Below are positions 1 to 7,540 of a stretch of 40,887 nt of DNA, piece after piece. Numbering within the stretch: position 1 is the first letter of the stretch; each line of letters starts with the position of its first letter. A program made the translations under genes and the position numbers. Where the stretch lies: NCBI RefSeq assembly GCF_900116645.1, contig NZ_FPBO01000053.1, positions 1 to 40,887 on the forward strand. The letters run 5' to 3'. Source of the stretch: Pseudoduganella namucuonensis (lineage in GTDB: Bacteria > Pseudomonadota > Gammaproteobacteria > Burkholderiales > Burkholderiaceae_D). The notes under the pieces are model-generated. The model did no database searches and was not told where the DNA came from. It saw only the letters and a list, made by a program, of their open reading frames with translations.

Positions 1-135
1 CCAGAAAGAAGTCAGCATAGCAGCATCTATGATCCTGGTCGCACGGAACAACATGGGGGACTGAAGTGGCGGGTATGGATAGTGCTACACAGCGGCACAC
101 CAGCCCGTACAGCAGACTGGCGTGCAAACCATTTC

Positions 136-534
136 TCAACCCAGTTTTGCCTTGATCAGCTGGTAGTACGTGCTTGCACCGGCTGCGCTTAGCTTGGCTT
201 CGGCGACGAACTGTTCAACGATCTGCTTGCGGGTCATGTCCTTCTGTGCGGACATGCGCAGGTAGATGGATGACGCGATTTCCATCTTCGTCGGCGGCTT
301 CGGCTTCTTCTCCGGTTTGGCCGCAGGAGAATCGGCAGTAACGGATTTTCCTTCCGTCCCCGTCATATCCGCCGTCGGCGTCGATGAAATCGGCGTAGAG
401 GCGTTTTTAATCGGTCCAGCTGCGCTTGGCGATGCAGGCGCAACAGTTTGCGGCGCGGTCGCAACAGCAGGTAATGCCGGTTTCTGGTCGTTCGTTGTCT
501 TGGGCAGATCGGTTGCGGTAGTCTTCGCGTTCAT
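136..534 (-). CDS. Small hypothetical protein with low-complexity N-terminus
   Basis: Encodes 132 residues that I do not recognise. The first 80 or so are rich in Ala, Pro, Thr and Ser and look disordered. The last 50 (from KMEIASSIYLRM to the end) look folded, with a helix-turn-helix flavour: TRKQIVEQFVAEAKLS followed by ASTYYQLIKAKLG. This layout, a disordered arm plus a small winged-helix-like tail, fits a DNA- or partner-binding accessory protein, but that is inference. The start is the ATG at 534; no clear Shine-Dalgarno sequence precedes it. It reads in the same direction as the primase-helicase and lies beyond the repeat array, so it may belong to the same element. The open frame on the other strand is taken as a shadow. 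Confidence 0.5.
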   Translation of the reverse strand: MNAKTTATDLPKTTNDQKPALPAVATAPQTVAPASPSAAGPIKNASTPISSTPTADMTGTEGKSVTADSPAAKPEKKPKPPTKMEIASSIYLRMSAQKDMTRKQIVEQFVAEAKLSAAGASTYYQLIKAKLG

Positions 535-862
535 GATGTAGGCGCTCGTGTGGTTAAGGAGCCTTCACCATCAACAGTTTTCAACGAAGAGGCAACGGCC
601 AGTTCGCAGGCCAAGGCTGGGCTACCTCACCGCATCGCACAGTAGACCATCACCGCTCCAAGGCGACTTTTCGCTGAGCAGCCATCTCATTTCTCATCAC
701 ACCTGCGAGAGCATTCACGTAAGACCCGCATGAATGCGGGGTTTGCGGAGCTACGTTAGAAGCTTAATTGGCTTCAAGCGTACCTGACATGTCGAGGTGT
801 TGCTGAAATTGCATGTTCGTAGGCATACACTGTCTACACGTACCCACCCCTATGGTTCCCCC

Positions 863-910
863 GGACAACAGAACAGTCCTGTCACTAACCAAAATCAACA
901 TCTGTTGTCC
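863..910. repeat. Hairpin repeat copy 1
   Basis: A 48 bp unit with perfect 10 bp inverted ends, GGACAACAGA and TCTGTTGTCC, around a core containing GTCACTAAC. It is the most symmetrical of the four copies and the most divergent in its arm sequence. Confidence 0.85.
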
Positions 911-953
911 CGGATCGCGGGCGGACAGGATTGGGGAGGTTAGGACTAGCTGC

Positions 954-1001
954 GGATAACAGATCAATTCAGTCACTAACAAAAATTAAAATATGTTATA
1001 C
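954..1001. repeat. Hairpin repeat copy 2
   Basis: A 48 bp unit, GGATAACAGA to TGTTATAC, with the core AGTCACTAAC. Its left end begins 91 bp after that of copy 1. It is nearly identical to copy 4 (differences in the left arm and one core base). Confidence 0.85.
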
Positions 1002-1048
1002 GTGAAAATTTTTTCCGAGTGTAGTCTGCTGAAGTGGTTGGGCTTTGC

Positions 1049-1097
1049 GTATAACAGATCAAGTTAGTCACTAACATATAATCAACATATGTTATCC
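1049..1097. repeat. Hairpin repeat copy 3
   Basis: A 49 bp unit, GTATAACAGA to TGTTATCC, beginning 95 bp after copy 2. The core reads TTAGTCACTAA, itself a small palindrome. Where other copies have TATAAC on one side and GTTATCC on the other, here they are swapped, as if arm changes were compensated. Confidence 0.85.
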
Positions 1098-1141
1098 GGA
1101 GCTTCGGCGGTATGATATGGGACTTGGGCAGGGAGGTTTGC

Positions 1142-1189
1142 GGACAACAGATCAATTCAGTCACTAACAGAAATTAAAATATGTTATAC
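1142..1189. repeat. Hairpin repeat copy 4
   Basis: A 48 bp unit, GGACAACAGA to TGTTATAC, beginning 93 bp after copy 3. The core AGTCACTAACAGAAATTAAA closely matches copy 2. Confidence 0.85.
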
Positions 1190-1271
1190 GGAAATTATTT
1201 TGGGCCGAGAATTGGTTTTCTTTAGCGGCAATCTGGGCCATTAACGAATTGAATCCACTAGTGTATGCTAC

Positions 1272-1300
1272 ATCCTGGTGTGTGGGACACACACCAGGAT
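1272..1300. terminator. Strong hairpin behind the primase-helicase gene
   Basis: Perfect 13 bp arms, ATCCTGGTGTGTG and CACACACCAGGAT, enclose a 3-base loop. It lies 32 bases past the minus-strand stop codon. No T-run follows on that strand, so it is either a weak terminator or a structural element linked to the neighbouring repeats. Confidence 0.6.
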
Positions 1301-1315
1301 TAGCGCGCAATCGTC

Positions 1316-1332
1316 ACCTCCTGCAAGGAGGT
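1316..1332. other. Short hairpin abutting the primase-helicase stop codon
   Basis: ACCTCCT, a 3-base loop, then AGGAGGT. The right arm touches the TGA stop of the minus-strand gene. On the plus strand AGGAGGT is a perfect Shine-Dalgarno sequence, but no gene follows it in that direction, so I read it as part of the 3' structure of the primase-helicase mRNA. Confidence 0.45.
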
Positions 1333-4166
1333 CATTGCCTACGCCTGTTCTTCAACCGATTTTTTGCATACTTCTGTGCAAGATTCAGCGAGTATTGATT
1401 TATGGAATAATATCTTATCCGTCCCTTTTTACTTTCTGAATTAATTGGTTTGACCCAGCTGCAACCAATAAGTTTTAAAAAGTTTCCAAGTTGGTTCATC
1501 GGTTTCGGATGCAAATCGCCTCGCACGTCCAGTTTTAGCAGCGTCTCGATCTCACCTCGTTTCTCATCGCAAATTTTCACAAATTCGTCTAAGTCATCAT
1601 TGCAGATGCGTTTGTTTTCAATAAAATTACCCTCGCTATCCGCAAGCTTTGCTGCAATAAACAATTTCCGCAGCAGGAGTTTTTTGAAATAGCTAAAATT
1701 ACGATCCGCGGCAAACTTGCTCTGCTGTGGTTTGTCATAGTCAATTGATTGGTCATCATCACTCAAGTACACAGCCATCATTTTTACTTTCTCTTGATAC
1801 CTCTGCTCGTCATCCAGCTCAACAAGCTCAAGTGAGATCTCTTCGCCATAAAACCGCTCAATCCAAAAACGATCAATCTTTGCATTGACGAATGCAGTTC
1901 TATTCGTTGCTTCTTGCAGATTTCTCGCCTGCGTTTCAGTAATTTTCTCGGCATCACAGATCATTTGAGCTCGCATGCGTGCCAGTTCCTTTTTCGCGGC
2001 ATTTGATGCTGCGCGTCCGGATGCCGCTTCCTTTTTGTTTGTTGCAACTTCAATTACATTCCAACCGTTATACTTCTTAAGATCGATGAAATGCGTTCTT
2101 ATGTTGTTCTTTGATGCACGGCCTAATGAAAACACCACGGCGTGCAACGAAAGCAGTGAGTCATCAATGTCATAGGTTTTGTTGTTATTGTCGTCGTATC
2201 CAATGAGAAAGTCCGTAAACGAACCGCTTTCAACAATGTTCCTTTTGATTGCTTCAGGTTCAATTTCAAAAGAAAATCGTTCATGCGAAATCCATACCTT
2301 CACGAATCCAGGATGTCTTACGCGACACAATTGCTGATCAATATCAAAGTGCGTGTTGATGCGTGGCAAGAAGAAGCCAAACACTCCATTTATTAAAATT
2401 TCATCGTCAGGAAAAGTAATATCAATCCCAGTCCCGAGGGAAGGCGATGAAATCACCACATCAAATTCCAGGATTTCTGTCTTAATGTTCTTAACAAAAC
2501 CCCTAATTTCCTTGTCCTGAGAATTTTCTTTCGTTATCAACTGAATTTTGATTTCACGGGTAGCTGATTCTTCGAGCGCCTTTGCAATTTGATCTGCCTT
2601 CTTCTTTGAGTTGCACGTTACATAGTACTTTCCTCCAGAGTTAACCGCAGAGATTAATTCGCTGAGCAGCTGGTCTTGGCTGTCGTAGATTTCGATGTTT
2701 CGCTGTGACTGTTTGTGGCGGTTAACGTAAAACCTCACTGGCATTTCACCACCACGTGCATTGCTGATAACTGCCAGTGTTAAATGACTCAAATCTGCAT
2801 CGCACGCAATTACTGTGCTTGCATTCCTCAAATATCGTTCCATCTTCAAGAAGCAGTCACGACGCTGTTTTGCCAACGTGTCAGATGTCAAGTGAGAGAA
2901 GACTTGTTCAGATTCATCAATAATGACAACATCGAATTTATGAAGATTAAGCTTTAGTCGCAGTGGGATGCTATCCAGGCATATTGCATAGTATTTCGAC
3001 ACGGATATGCGCTCACCATCGGCATCAGTTTTGTCAAGATAGCATGCAAGCCCGAGATTTTCTGCAAGTGCCGCTATCAGTGACTGGCGATGACCGATTA
3101 ATAGTACTGATTTATTCAGTTGCTTACACTGATTTACGATTTTGGCCAGTTGATACGATTTTCCGGAGCCTTTCGGGCTACGAACCAGAATAACTCCCGG
3201 CATCAACTCAAGATTTGCCAGACGCTTTTCATTTCCAGACCTTACAACGCGGTCATCATTTGAGAAAAATTCTGCTGGGGAGTCTTCACCGTAAATGTTG
3301 TATGGATCTTCATAGTATTCAATTTTGTTCAACTCATCATCAATTTGATAGAAATCGAAATTCTGCAAGTTGCGTCGTGAAATGCTCTTCGGCCAAAACG
3401 TCTCATCGCAGGTTGTGCAGTGCACGCCTTTGATGTTATTGCTCGATACAGTGATGAACGCACTCGGGTGCTTGTCGAGATGGAACGGGCAGTGCACCCG
3501 CGCCGTTCGTGACAATGTCGTCACCTGTTCAATGCTGCCCTCGGCAGTTTTCACGGCGTGGTCCGCGTCGAGATGGCGATTAGAGCGAACGGCACTCATC
3601 CAATTTCCCGATTCATCTCCGGACTCTGCGCTTATCTTCTTTGTTTTACCAATCTCAATTAACTCATCCAGAATTTCGTCTGGCAACATATTGCCCAACA
3701 TGAATTGCTGGCCATCTTTGCTGCCGTAGAATATCCGGCACACGTCTTTGCAGGCACCATCGCCCCCAAATTTCCGTATTAACCCAATGAATGCAGCTCT
3801 CATTTCTTGGGCGTCAGTTATTATCCTGGCGAGCTCGAATACTATGCGAAAGCGATTGTGTTCTTTTGTGTGACTCCACGTAACATAGACCAGTGCTGCA
3901 TATTTTTTCACCCAATCATTTTCTAGCGCATCGGCAAGAGTCATGCCATTGTCAATATCGACAGCAAGATACCCCGCACAGGTAAAATTTTGCGAATTTC
4001 GAATTGGATGGTGTTGTGCGCAAAACGGATGTCCCAGTTTGATGTGTTTTGCAAGTTCATCGATGTTGATGTCCACGTTGACGAACTCATGGGCCAATGA
4101 CCAAAAGACGGAAGGGTCGCCGTTCTCTGGTTTATAGTCAAGTTTTTTGTTGATGGAAATTTTCAT
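1332..4166 (-). CDS. Primase-helicase replication protein (AEP-like, zinc finger, SF2 helicase)
   Basis: A 944-residue protein with three modules. Residues ~60-150 look like an archaeo-eukaryotic primase fold: AVDIDNG with D70 and D72, then WSHT with H99 and RFR near 105-107, as in phage and plasmid primases. Residues 226-253 form a CHC2-type zinc site (C226, H229, C250, C253). Residues ~320-640 are a superfamily 2 helicase: Walker A SPKGSGKS (330-337), Walker B IIDESE (D417, E418), and a motif VI QQLCRVRHP (611-619). The order resembles origin-binding or plasmid replication helicases (UL9-like, CyRepA1-like). The C-terminal 300 residues are unrecognised and charged. It probably starts and extends replication of the element from the repeat array just downstream. 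The start is the ATG at 4166, with only a weak ribosome binding site. The family call is firm for the helicase and fair for the primase. Confidence 0.8.
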   Translation of the reverse strand: MKISINKKLDYKPENGDPSVFWSLAHEFVNVDINIDELAKHIKLGHPFCAQHHPIRNSQNFTCAGYLAVDIDNGMTLADALENDWVKKYAALVYVTWSHTKEHNRFRIVFELARIITDAQEMRAAFIGLIRKFGGDGACKDVCRIFYGSKDGQQFMLGNMLPDEILDELIEIGKTKKISAESGDESGNWMSAVRSNRHLDADHAVKTAEGSIEQVTTLSRTARVHCPFHLDKHPSAFITVSSNNIKGVHCTTCDETFWPKSISRRNLQNFDFYQIDDELNKIEYYEDPYNIYGEDSPAEFFSNDDRVVRSGNEKRLANLELMPGVILVRSPKGSGKSYQLAKIVNQCKQLNKSVLLIGHRQSLIAALAENLGLACYLDKTDADGERISVSKYYAICLDSIPLRLKLNLHKFDVVIIDESEQVFSHLTSDTLAKQRRDCFLKMERYLRNASTVIACDADLSHLTLAVISNARGGEMPVRFYVNRHKQSQRNIEIYDSQDQLLSELISAVNSGGKYYVTCNSKKKADQIAKALEESATREIKIQLITKENSQDKEIRGFVKNIKTEILEFDVVISSPSLGTGIDITFPDDEILINGVFGFFLPRINTHFDIDQQLCRVRHPGFVKVWISHERFSFEIEPEAIKRNIVESGSFTDFLIGYDDNNNKTYDIDDSLLSLHAVVFSLGRASKNNIRTHFIDLKKYNGWNVIEVATNKKEAASGRAASNAAKKELARMRAQMICDAEKITETQARNLQEATNRTAFVNAKIDRFWIERFYGEEISLELVELDDEQRYQEKVKMMAVYLSDDDQSIDYDKPQQSKFAADRNFSYFKKLLLRKLFIAAKLADSEGNFIENKRICNDDLDEFVKICDEKRGEIETLLKLDVRGDLHPKPMNQLGNFLKLIGCSWVKPINSESKKGRIRYYSINQYSLNLAQKYAKNRLKNRRRQ

Positions 4167-4256
4167 GGGTTATCTGTGGGCGTTGATTTGCAAGTTTTCT
4201 GAGTGCCGAGAAATAGCTTCTCTCAAGTATTATGGGGACTGTGGTCGAAGGGTCTC

Positions 4257-4294
4257 CACGGAGCGATATGGCCTCGTCGCCATATCGCTCCGTG
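4257..4294. terminator. Perfect 15-bp inverted repeat between the unknown gene and the primase-helicase
   Basis: Arms CACGGAGCGATATGG and CCATATCGCTCCGTG with an 8-base loop, 5 bases past the stop of the minus-strand gene that ends at 4299 and about 90 bases before the start of the primase-helicase. There is no T-run on the minus strand. It may attenuate read-through into the replication gene or act as an operator. Confidence 0.55.
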
Positions 4295-4298
4295 TAAA

Positions 4299-5036
4299 TT
4301 ATTTAGCGAGTTCTTCCAGCATCGAAATCAGCTTTTTCAGCACGTCTTGCATTGGTGCTTGCGCGCCTTGTACGGACGCCAGGCCACCCCCGAGTTTCCG
4401 GTTGATCTTCGGCCCTCCATGGCCCAACGAGCGCAGTGCTTCGGTGAATATCGTGTAGATCGGATCGATCCCCTTGACATGCAGCACGGTAGACACCGCT
4501 GCCCACATGCTCATGAGTGAGGCCCACTCTGCTTCATTGATATTTGCGGGACGGTTTTTGCGGGTGCACAGGGCGGACAAGTTGATGCCGCCGTCTTGCT
4601 TGCAGTATTTCTTCATCGAAGGATAATCAGTGATATCGTCAGGGAAGAAGATCAACACCCCTTTTGACAAGAATGCATTGAGGGTCTTAGGGGTGACTTC
4701 GTCTGGGTTGTCGAAGCGCACGTCGAACGTCCCTTTGTACGTCCTGCCGTAAGCGCTGTTTGTTACGCTTGCGCAACGCGACTCAGAGAGGCAGCGGACA
4801 ATATCCACAAGTGCGGACAGGTCACGGCGCTCCTCCTGCTTGGATTTCACTACAACGCTGGCGGAGGGTTGCTGGATATGGATTTCCGGCTGCGGCATAT
4901 GCATAGCAGTCGCCGCGCCATCATGCTGGGCTTCTGGCAGTTGATTCAGCACCACTGGAGTGATGCCGCTGATATTTTCAGCTACATTTTGAGCGGTAGC
5001 GATTGCAGTGAGGTCTTGAGTTGTGAAGTCGTTCAT
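4299..5036 (-). CDS. Hypothetical protein of the replicating element
   Basis: About 245 residues from the ATG at 5036 (MNDFTTQD). Longer starts exist (ATG at 5075, GTG at 5090), and none has a good ribosome binding site, so the start is unsure. I do not recognise the family. The first 80 residues are rich in Ala, Gln, Pro and Thr and probably disordered. The rest looks globular: RRDLSALVDIVRCLSESRC, a stretch with FDVRFDNPDEVTP, then TRKNRPANINEAEWASLMSMW, and a helical tail ending KKLISMLEELAK. It is co-directional with the primase-helicase and with the gene at 5130-5939, whose N-terminus is similarly low in complexity. A role in replication or partition of the element is a guess from position only. 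Confidence 0.6.
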   Translation of the reverse strand: MNDFTTQDLTAIATAQNVAENISGITPVVLNQLPEAQHDGAATAMHMPQPEIHIQQPSASVVVKSKQEERRDLSALVDIVRCLSESRCASVTNSAYGRTYKGTFDVRFDNPDEVTPKTLNAFLSKGVLIFFPDDITDYPSMKKYCKQDGGINLSALCTRKNRPANINEAEWASLMSMWAAVSTVLHVKGIDPIYTIFTEALRSLGHGGPKINRKLGGGLASVQGAQAPMQDVLKKLISMLEELAK

Positions 5037-5082
5037 TTTTGTATCTTTATAATATTTGCGACGAGGGCGCCGCATCGTTAGG

Positions 5083-5110
5083 AACGTCACTCCTTGAGTG
5101 GGGTGACGTT
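5083..5110. other. Intergenic hairpin
   Basis: Perfect 8 bp arms AACGTCAC and GTGACGTT around a 12-base loop, between two minus-strand genes (5130-5939 upstream, 4299-5036 downstream). No T-run follows. It could be a processing site, a weak terminator or an operator. Confidence 0.45.
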
Positions 5111-5129
5111 GTGTTACTGGCTTACCGGG

Positions 5130-5939
5130 TTATGCGGCGCTAGCGACTGCTTCTTCCTCGATCAATTGCTTAATGCGAGGTGCAATTTCTGAAACTTGCA
5201 GCAGCAGATTTTCCAGTGCGAGATACAGCTGATCCGTCGAAAGCGCTTCGTTAATATCGCTAATTCCCAGTTCGGACAGCAGCCAGCTTTCGTACTCGTC
5301 GCAGAGTGCCCGGCTTACGTCATAGACAATATCGGCGATACTACAAAGGCGTGAGGCAAATGGCTCACGAGCGTGTGCGATTCCTCCTCTCGTTTCATCA
5401 GCGTCACCATATTGGTCGATCACGGGCCAACCTTTTTGATTAGTGCGGAGGTAGCCCTCGTCGTCTTTAATATGGCCAACGCACCACTCTGGGAAGTATG
5501 CAACTTGCATATCCTTAATAAAGGCATGCATGCCGATGTTTTTATCGACAACTTGCTTGTAGTAGACGCGCATCTCTCCGCCGGATTCGGTAAATTTAAG
5601 ATGCAGCCCCTTTTCCAACGCAGCCTTTACGGCGCAACGAAGATTCGTTGCGATCGTGACGATATCTTCAGGAGTCCGATTATCGCCAGTAGCATGCGTA
5701 AATTGCGGCGCTGGCAATACATGCGGCAGACTTGGATCGTCATTGCGAGGGTAGTGTTCGGTATTTGTGGGAATCATTCTGCGCTTTGACGTGGATGCCA
5801 CCTTTTCGATTGGGGCATGTTGGTTGCCTTCGTCGATGCCGGGCTGGGTTGCACGTCTCGGCATCTCCACCTCGTTCGTGCTGGCAGCGGGAGTGTTCAC
5901 GGCTACGTCGTGTTGTGGTGCTGGTTTGATGTTCTTCAT
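5130..5939 (-). CDS. Hypothetical protein, first gene of the minus-strand operon
   Basis: About 269 residues. The start is the ATG at 5939 because GGAAAGG lies just upstream of it. An upstream extension to 5996 is open but lacks a ribosome binding site. The first 90 residues are low in complexity (Pro, Ala, Thr, Asn and charged). From about residue 95 a folded domain begins (GDNRTPEDIVTIATNLRCAV, EKGLHLKFTESGGEMRVYYKQ), followed by an aromatic stretch around AYFPEWCVGHIKDDEGY and a helical C-terminus rich in Glu and Leu. I do not recognise the family. It heads the run 5939 to 1332 and is divergent from the gene at 6131, so the 190 bases between them probably hold promoters for both. Confidence 0.65.
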   Translation of the reverse strand: MKNIKPAPQHDVAVNTPAASTNEVEMPRRATQPGIDEGNQHAPIEKVASTSKRRMIPTNTEHYPRNDDPSLPHVLPAPQFTHATGDNRTPEDIVTIATNLRCAVKAALEKGLHLKFTESGGEMRVYYKQVVDKNIGMHAFIKDMQVAYFPEWCVGHIKDDEGYLRTNQKGWPVIDQYGDADETRGGIAHAREPFASRLCSIADIVYDVSRALCDEYESWLLSELGISDINEALSTDQLYLALENLLLQVSEIAPRIKQLIEEEAVASAA

Positions 5940-6130
5940 TGTGACCTTTCCATTTGCTGCAATGCGCAGTAGGTTTTCGTTGCGCCACGTCAACATTGAG
6001 TGGCATCATGTAGTGCTTTTTCGTCGTGAAAACCGGCCGATTTCCACGACGCGTGCAACTTTGTCTCGACCCATGCAGTATCCCCGATGACAGAATTGAT
6101 GAAAATCCACAATTTAATTGGAGAGTTAAA

Positions 6131-6901
6131 GTGTTAGCAGAACCATTCAATCTCGCAGATAGAGATGCGAACGAAGGTCCTTCACCGTATCTGTATGGCT
6201 ACCCAGATGTGTACGGTGATGAGCCGAGGCCGCAGAGTAGTCCTTACTATTGGTGGTTCCAGTATCTAAAACGACATTCTGGATACAAGGAATGCTGCGA
6301 ACGTGGCGGTGAAGGCGAGTACGCCGCGCTATATTTGGACTGGGGAGATGTTCGAACAGACGACTTTGAAGAGTGGTTTTTTCAATTTGGTGATGGCCTC
6401 TTCAGAGAGCCACATGTACCTGATGATTTAGGTGAGATACGGGACGCATCTCAATTGGGAAAAATAAACTGGAACGACACTATGGTTGTAGCTATCCCCA
6501 TTCGTTTCGGTAAGAGGGACTTATCGAAGCAGGAAATAAGTTACCAATTCTCGATGCTGCTTGATGCACGATTTCCCGGTAAAACGAGTGGGCGGCCAAC
6601 ATATGTCAGTGAAGCGAAATACAAATTCAGCGGTTATCCGCAGTTGGATAAATTAGAAGAACGATTACGCATTTACGACATGCGTCGGGAAAATCCTGGC
6701 TGGGCGCTGTGGAAAATTGGTGAGCAGCTAGCATTAGACGAAAATTTTCCAGCCGGCAAGGACCATGTGACAAATTCAAGGGAACAGGGAAAACTTGGCG
6801 AAGACAAACGAAGAATGATGACGGTGTTGGTTAGCCAACGGTTAAAAAAGGCAACTGAGCAAGTTAAGAATTCGGTGAACAATGTTTTTGAGGTCGTATA
6901 A
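6131..6901 (+). CDS. Hypothetical protein, aromatic-rich, next to the integrase
   Basis: About 256 residues from a GTG at 6131, chosen because TTGGAGAG (6118-6125) is correctly spaced before it. The frame is open back to 6026 without a ribosome binding site. The N-terminal half is rich in Tyr, Trp and Asp (SPYYWWFQYLKRHSGY, LYLDWGDVRTDDFEEWFFQF), a pattern I have seen in hypothetical proteins of integrative elements. The C-terminal half is basic and helical (YDMRRENPGWALWKIGEQLAL, DKRRMMTVLVSQRLKKA), which could bind DNA. The family is otherwise unrecognised. It is divergent from the replication operon and lies upstream of the integrase, so a control role within the element is possible but unproven. 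Confidence 0.65.
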   Translation: MLAEPFNLADRDANEGPSPYLYGYPDVYGDEPRPQSSPYYWWFQYLKRHSGYKECCERGGEGEYAALYLDWGDVRTDDFEEWFFQFGDGLFREPHVPDDLGEIRDASQLGKINWNDTMVVAIPIRFGKRDLSKQEISYQFSMLLDARFPGKTSGRPTYVSEAKYKFSGYPQLDKLEERLRIYDMRRENPGWALWKIGEQLALDENFPAGKDHVTNSREQGKLGEDKRRMMTVLVSQRLKKATEQVKNSVNNVFEVV

Positions 6902-7540
6902 GTTGGCCGAATGAACAAACACTGCCAGCTGTGCCTTCTAACAATATAATAAAAACAAATCAGTAATCAGCAATTTTGAAGGAATGACTTCGCGTAGAGG
7001 AAGAAGCTAGAAAGCTTTTTGACCCGAACCAGGGGATGGGGGAGACTGATCACTGTTTTGCTCGGGAGGCTAGGTAGTTGCTGTAATAGGTTGCAACAGA
7101 GTAATTTCCAGGCGCCTAATTATCAATATGACATCCATTCATAAGTGTGAATGCTCAGGTGAATTTCAAAATGACAACATTTTGTGGCGCCGTGCATGTG
7201 TTCTATTACGTTTTTTGCGCGGAATCGATTAGACGCTCGTCGTGGCGTTACAAAGTCTGGACTTGTCCTAATATGGATCATCACTTTGTAACATCACTGG
7301 TGCCCATCTGGCGAGTGGTGTTTATTGCAACTATTGGTTTTGAACTCGAAGTTTTTGTTCCTCATAGGGAAGCCAGTAACTTTCCTAGCTGGGAAGTCAG
7401 TAATGGACGCAGATTTTCGTTTGCTATTTTCGGATAATAAATGGTGCGGGTTATTGAGTATGGGGTGAAATACCTCCGTTGAACTATGAATATAAATAGC
7501 TGATGATGTAGTTGTTTATATTGATTCAACGGAGAAAATT
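6902..7540. other. Gene-free stretch upstream of the integrase
   Basis: About 640 bases. A small AAGCT/AGCTT hairpin with a following T-run (7004-7020) could end transcription of the gene at 6131-6901. CATTCA/TGAATG half-sites lie near 7136-7153. The only longer frame (7147-7437) has no ribosome binding site and an implausible composition. The final 70 bases carry the palindrome described separately. An attachment site may lie here, but I cannot pick it out without the empty site. Confidence 0.5.
7474..7534. promoter_or_regulatory. Nested palindrome over the integrase ribosome binding site
   Basis: Outer arms CTCCGTTGAA (7474-7483) and TTCAACGGAG (7525-7534) are perfect. Inner arms AATATAAA (7489-7496) and TTTATATT (7515-7522) are also perfect. 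The gaps between outer and inner arms are 5 and 2 bases. The right outer arm contains the GGAG of the integrase (ATG at 7541), so a folded mRNA would hide the ribosome binding site. As DNA it could be an operator or an integrase-binding site. Confidence 0.7.

Larger units (their letters stand above)
535..1331. other. Gene-free stretch with hairpin-repeat array (possible replication origin)
   Basis: About 800 bases without a convincing gene. From 863 to 1189 it holds four copies of a 48-49 bp hairpin-forming repeat, and from 1272 to 1332 two more hairpins that abut the stop codon of the primase-helicase. Bases 535-862 show nothing I can name. Short minus-strand frames here encode similar peptides only because they read through the repeats. 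The position directly behind a replication-type gene recalls origins in phage satellites such as the SaPIs, where iterons follow the rep gene. Confidence 0.55.

Noticed and set aside
764..1164. Two small minus-strand proteins with similar sequence
   Set aside because: Their similarity (TELICYPQ-like) comes only from reading through the repeated DNA. There is no ribosome binding site.
863..1189. CRISPR array
   Set aside because: The repeats are long, imperfect and palindromic over their full length, the spacers vary slightly in size and there are no cas genes. An origin or binding-site array fits better.
863..1189. Integron attC cassette array
   Set aside because: The arms do not match the GTTRRRY/RYYYAAC core sites, there are no cassette genes between the copies, and the integrase lacks the expected neighbourhood.
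7147..7437. A 96-residue plus-strand gene before the integrase
   Set aside because: No ribosome binding site, aromatic- and Cys-rich unnatural composition and no recognisable motif.
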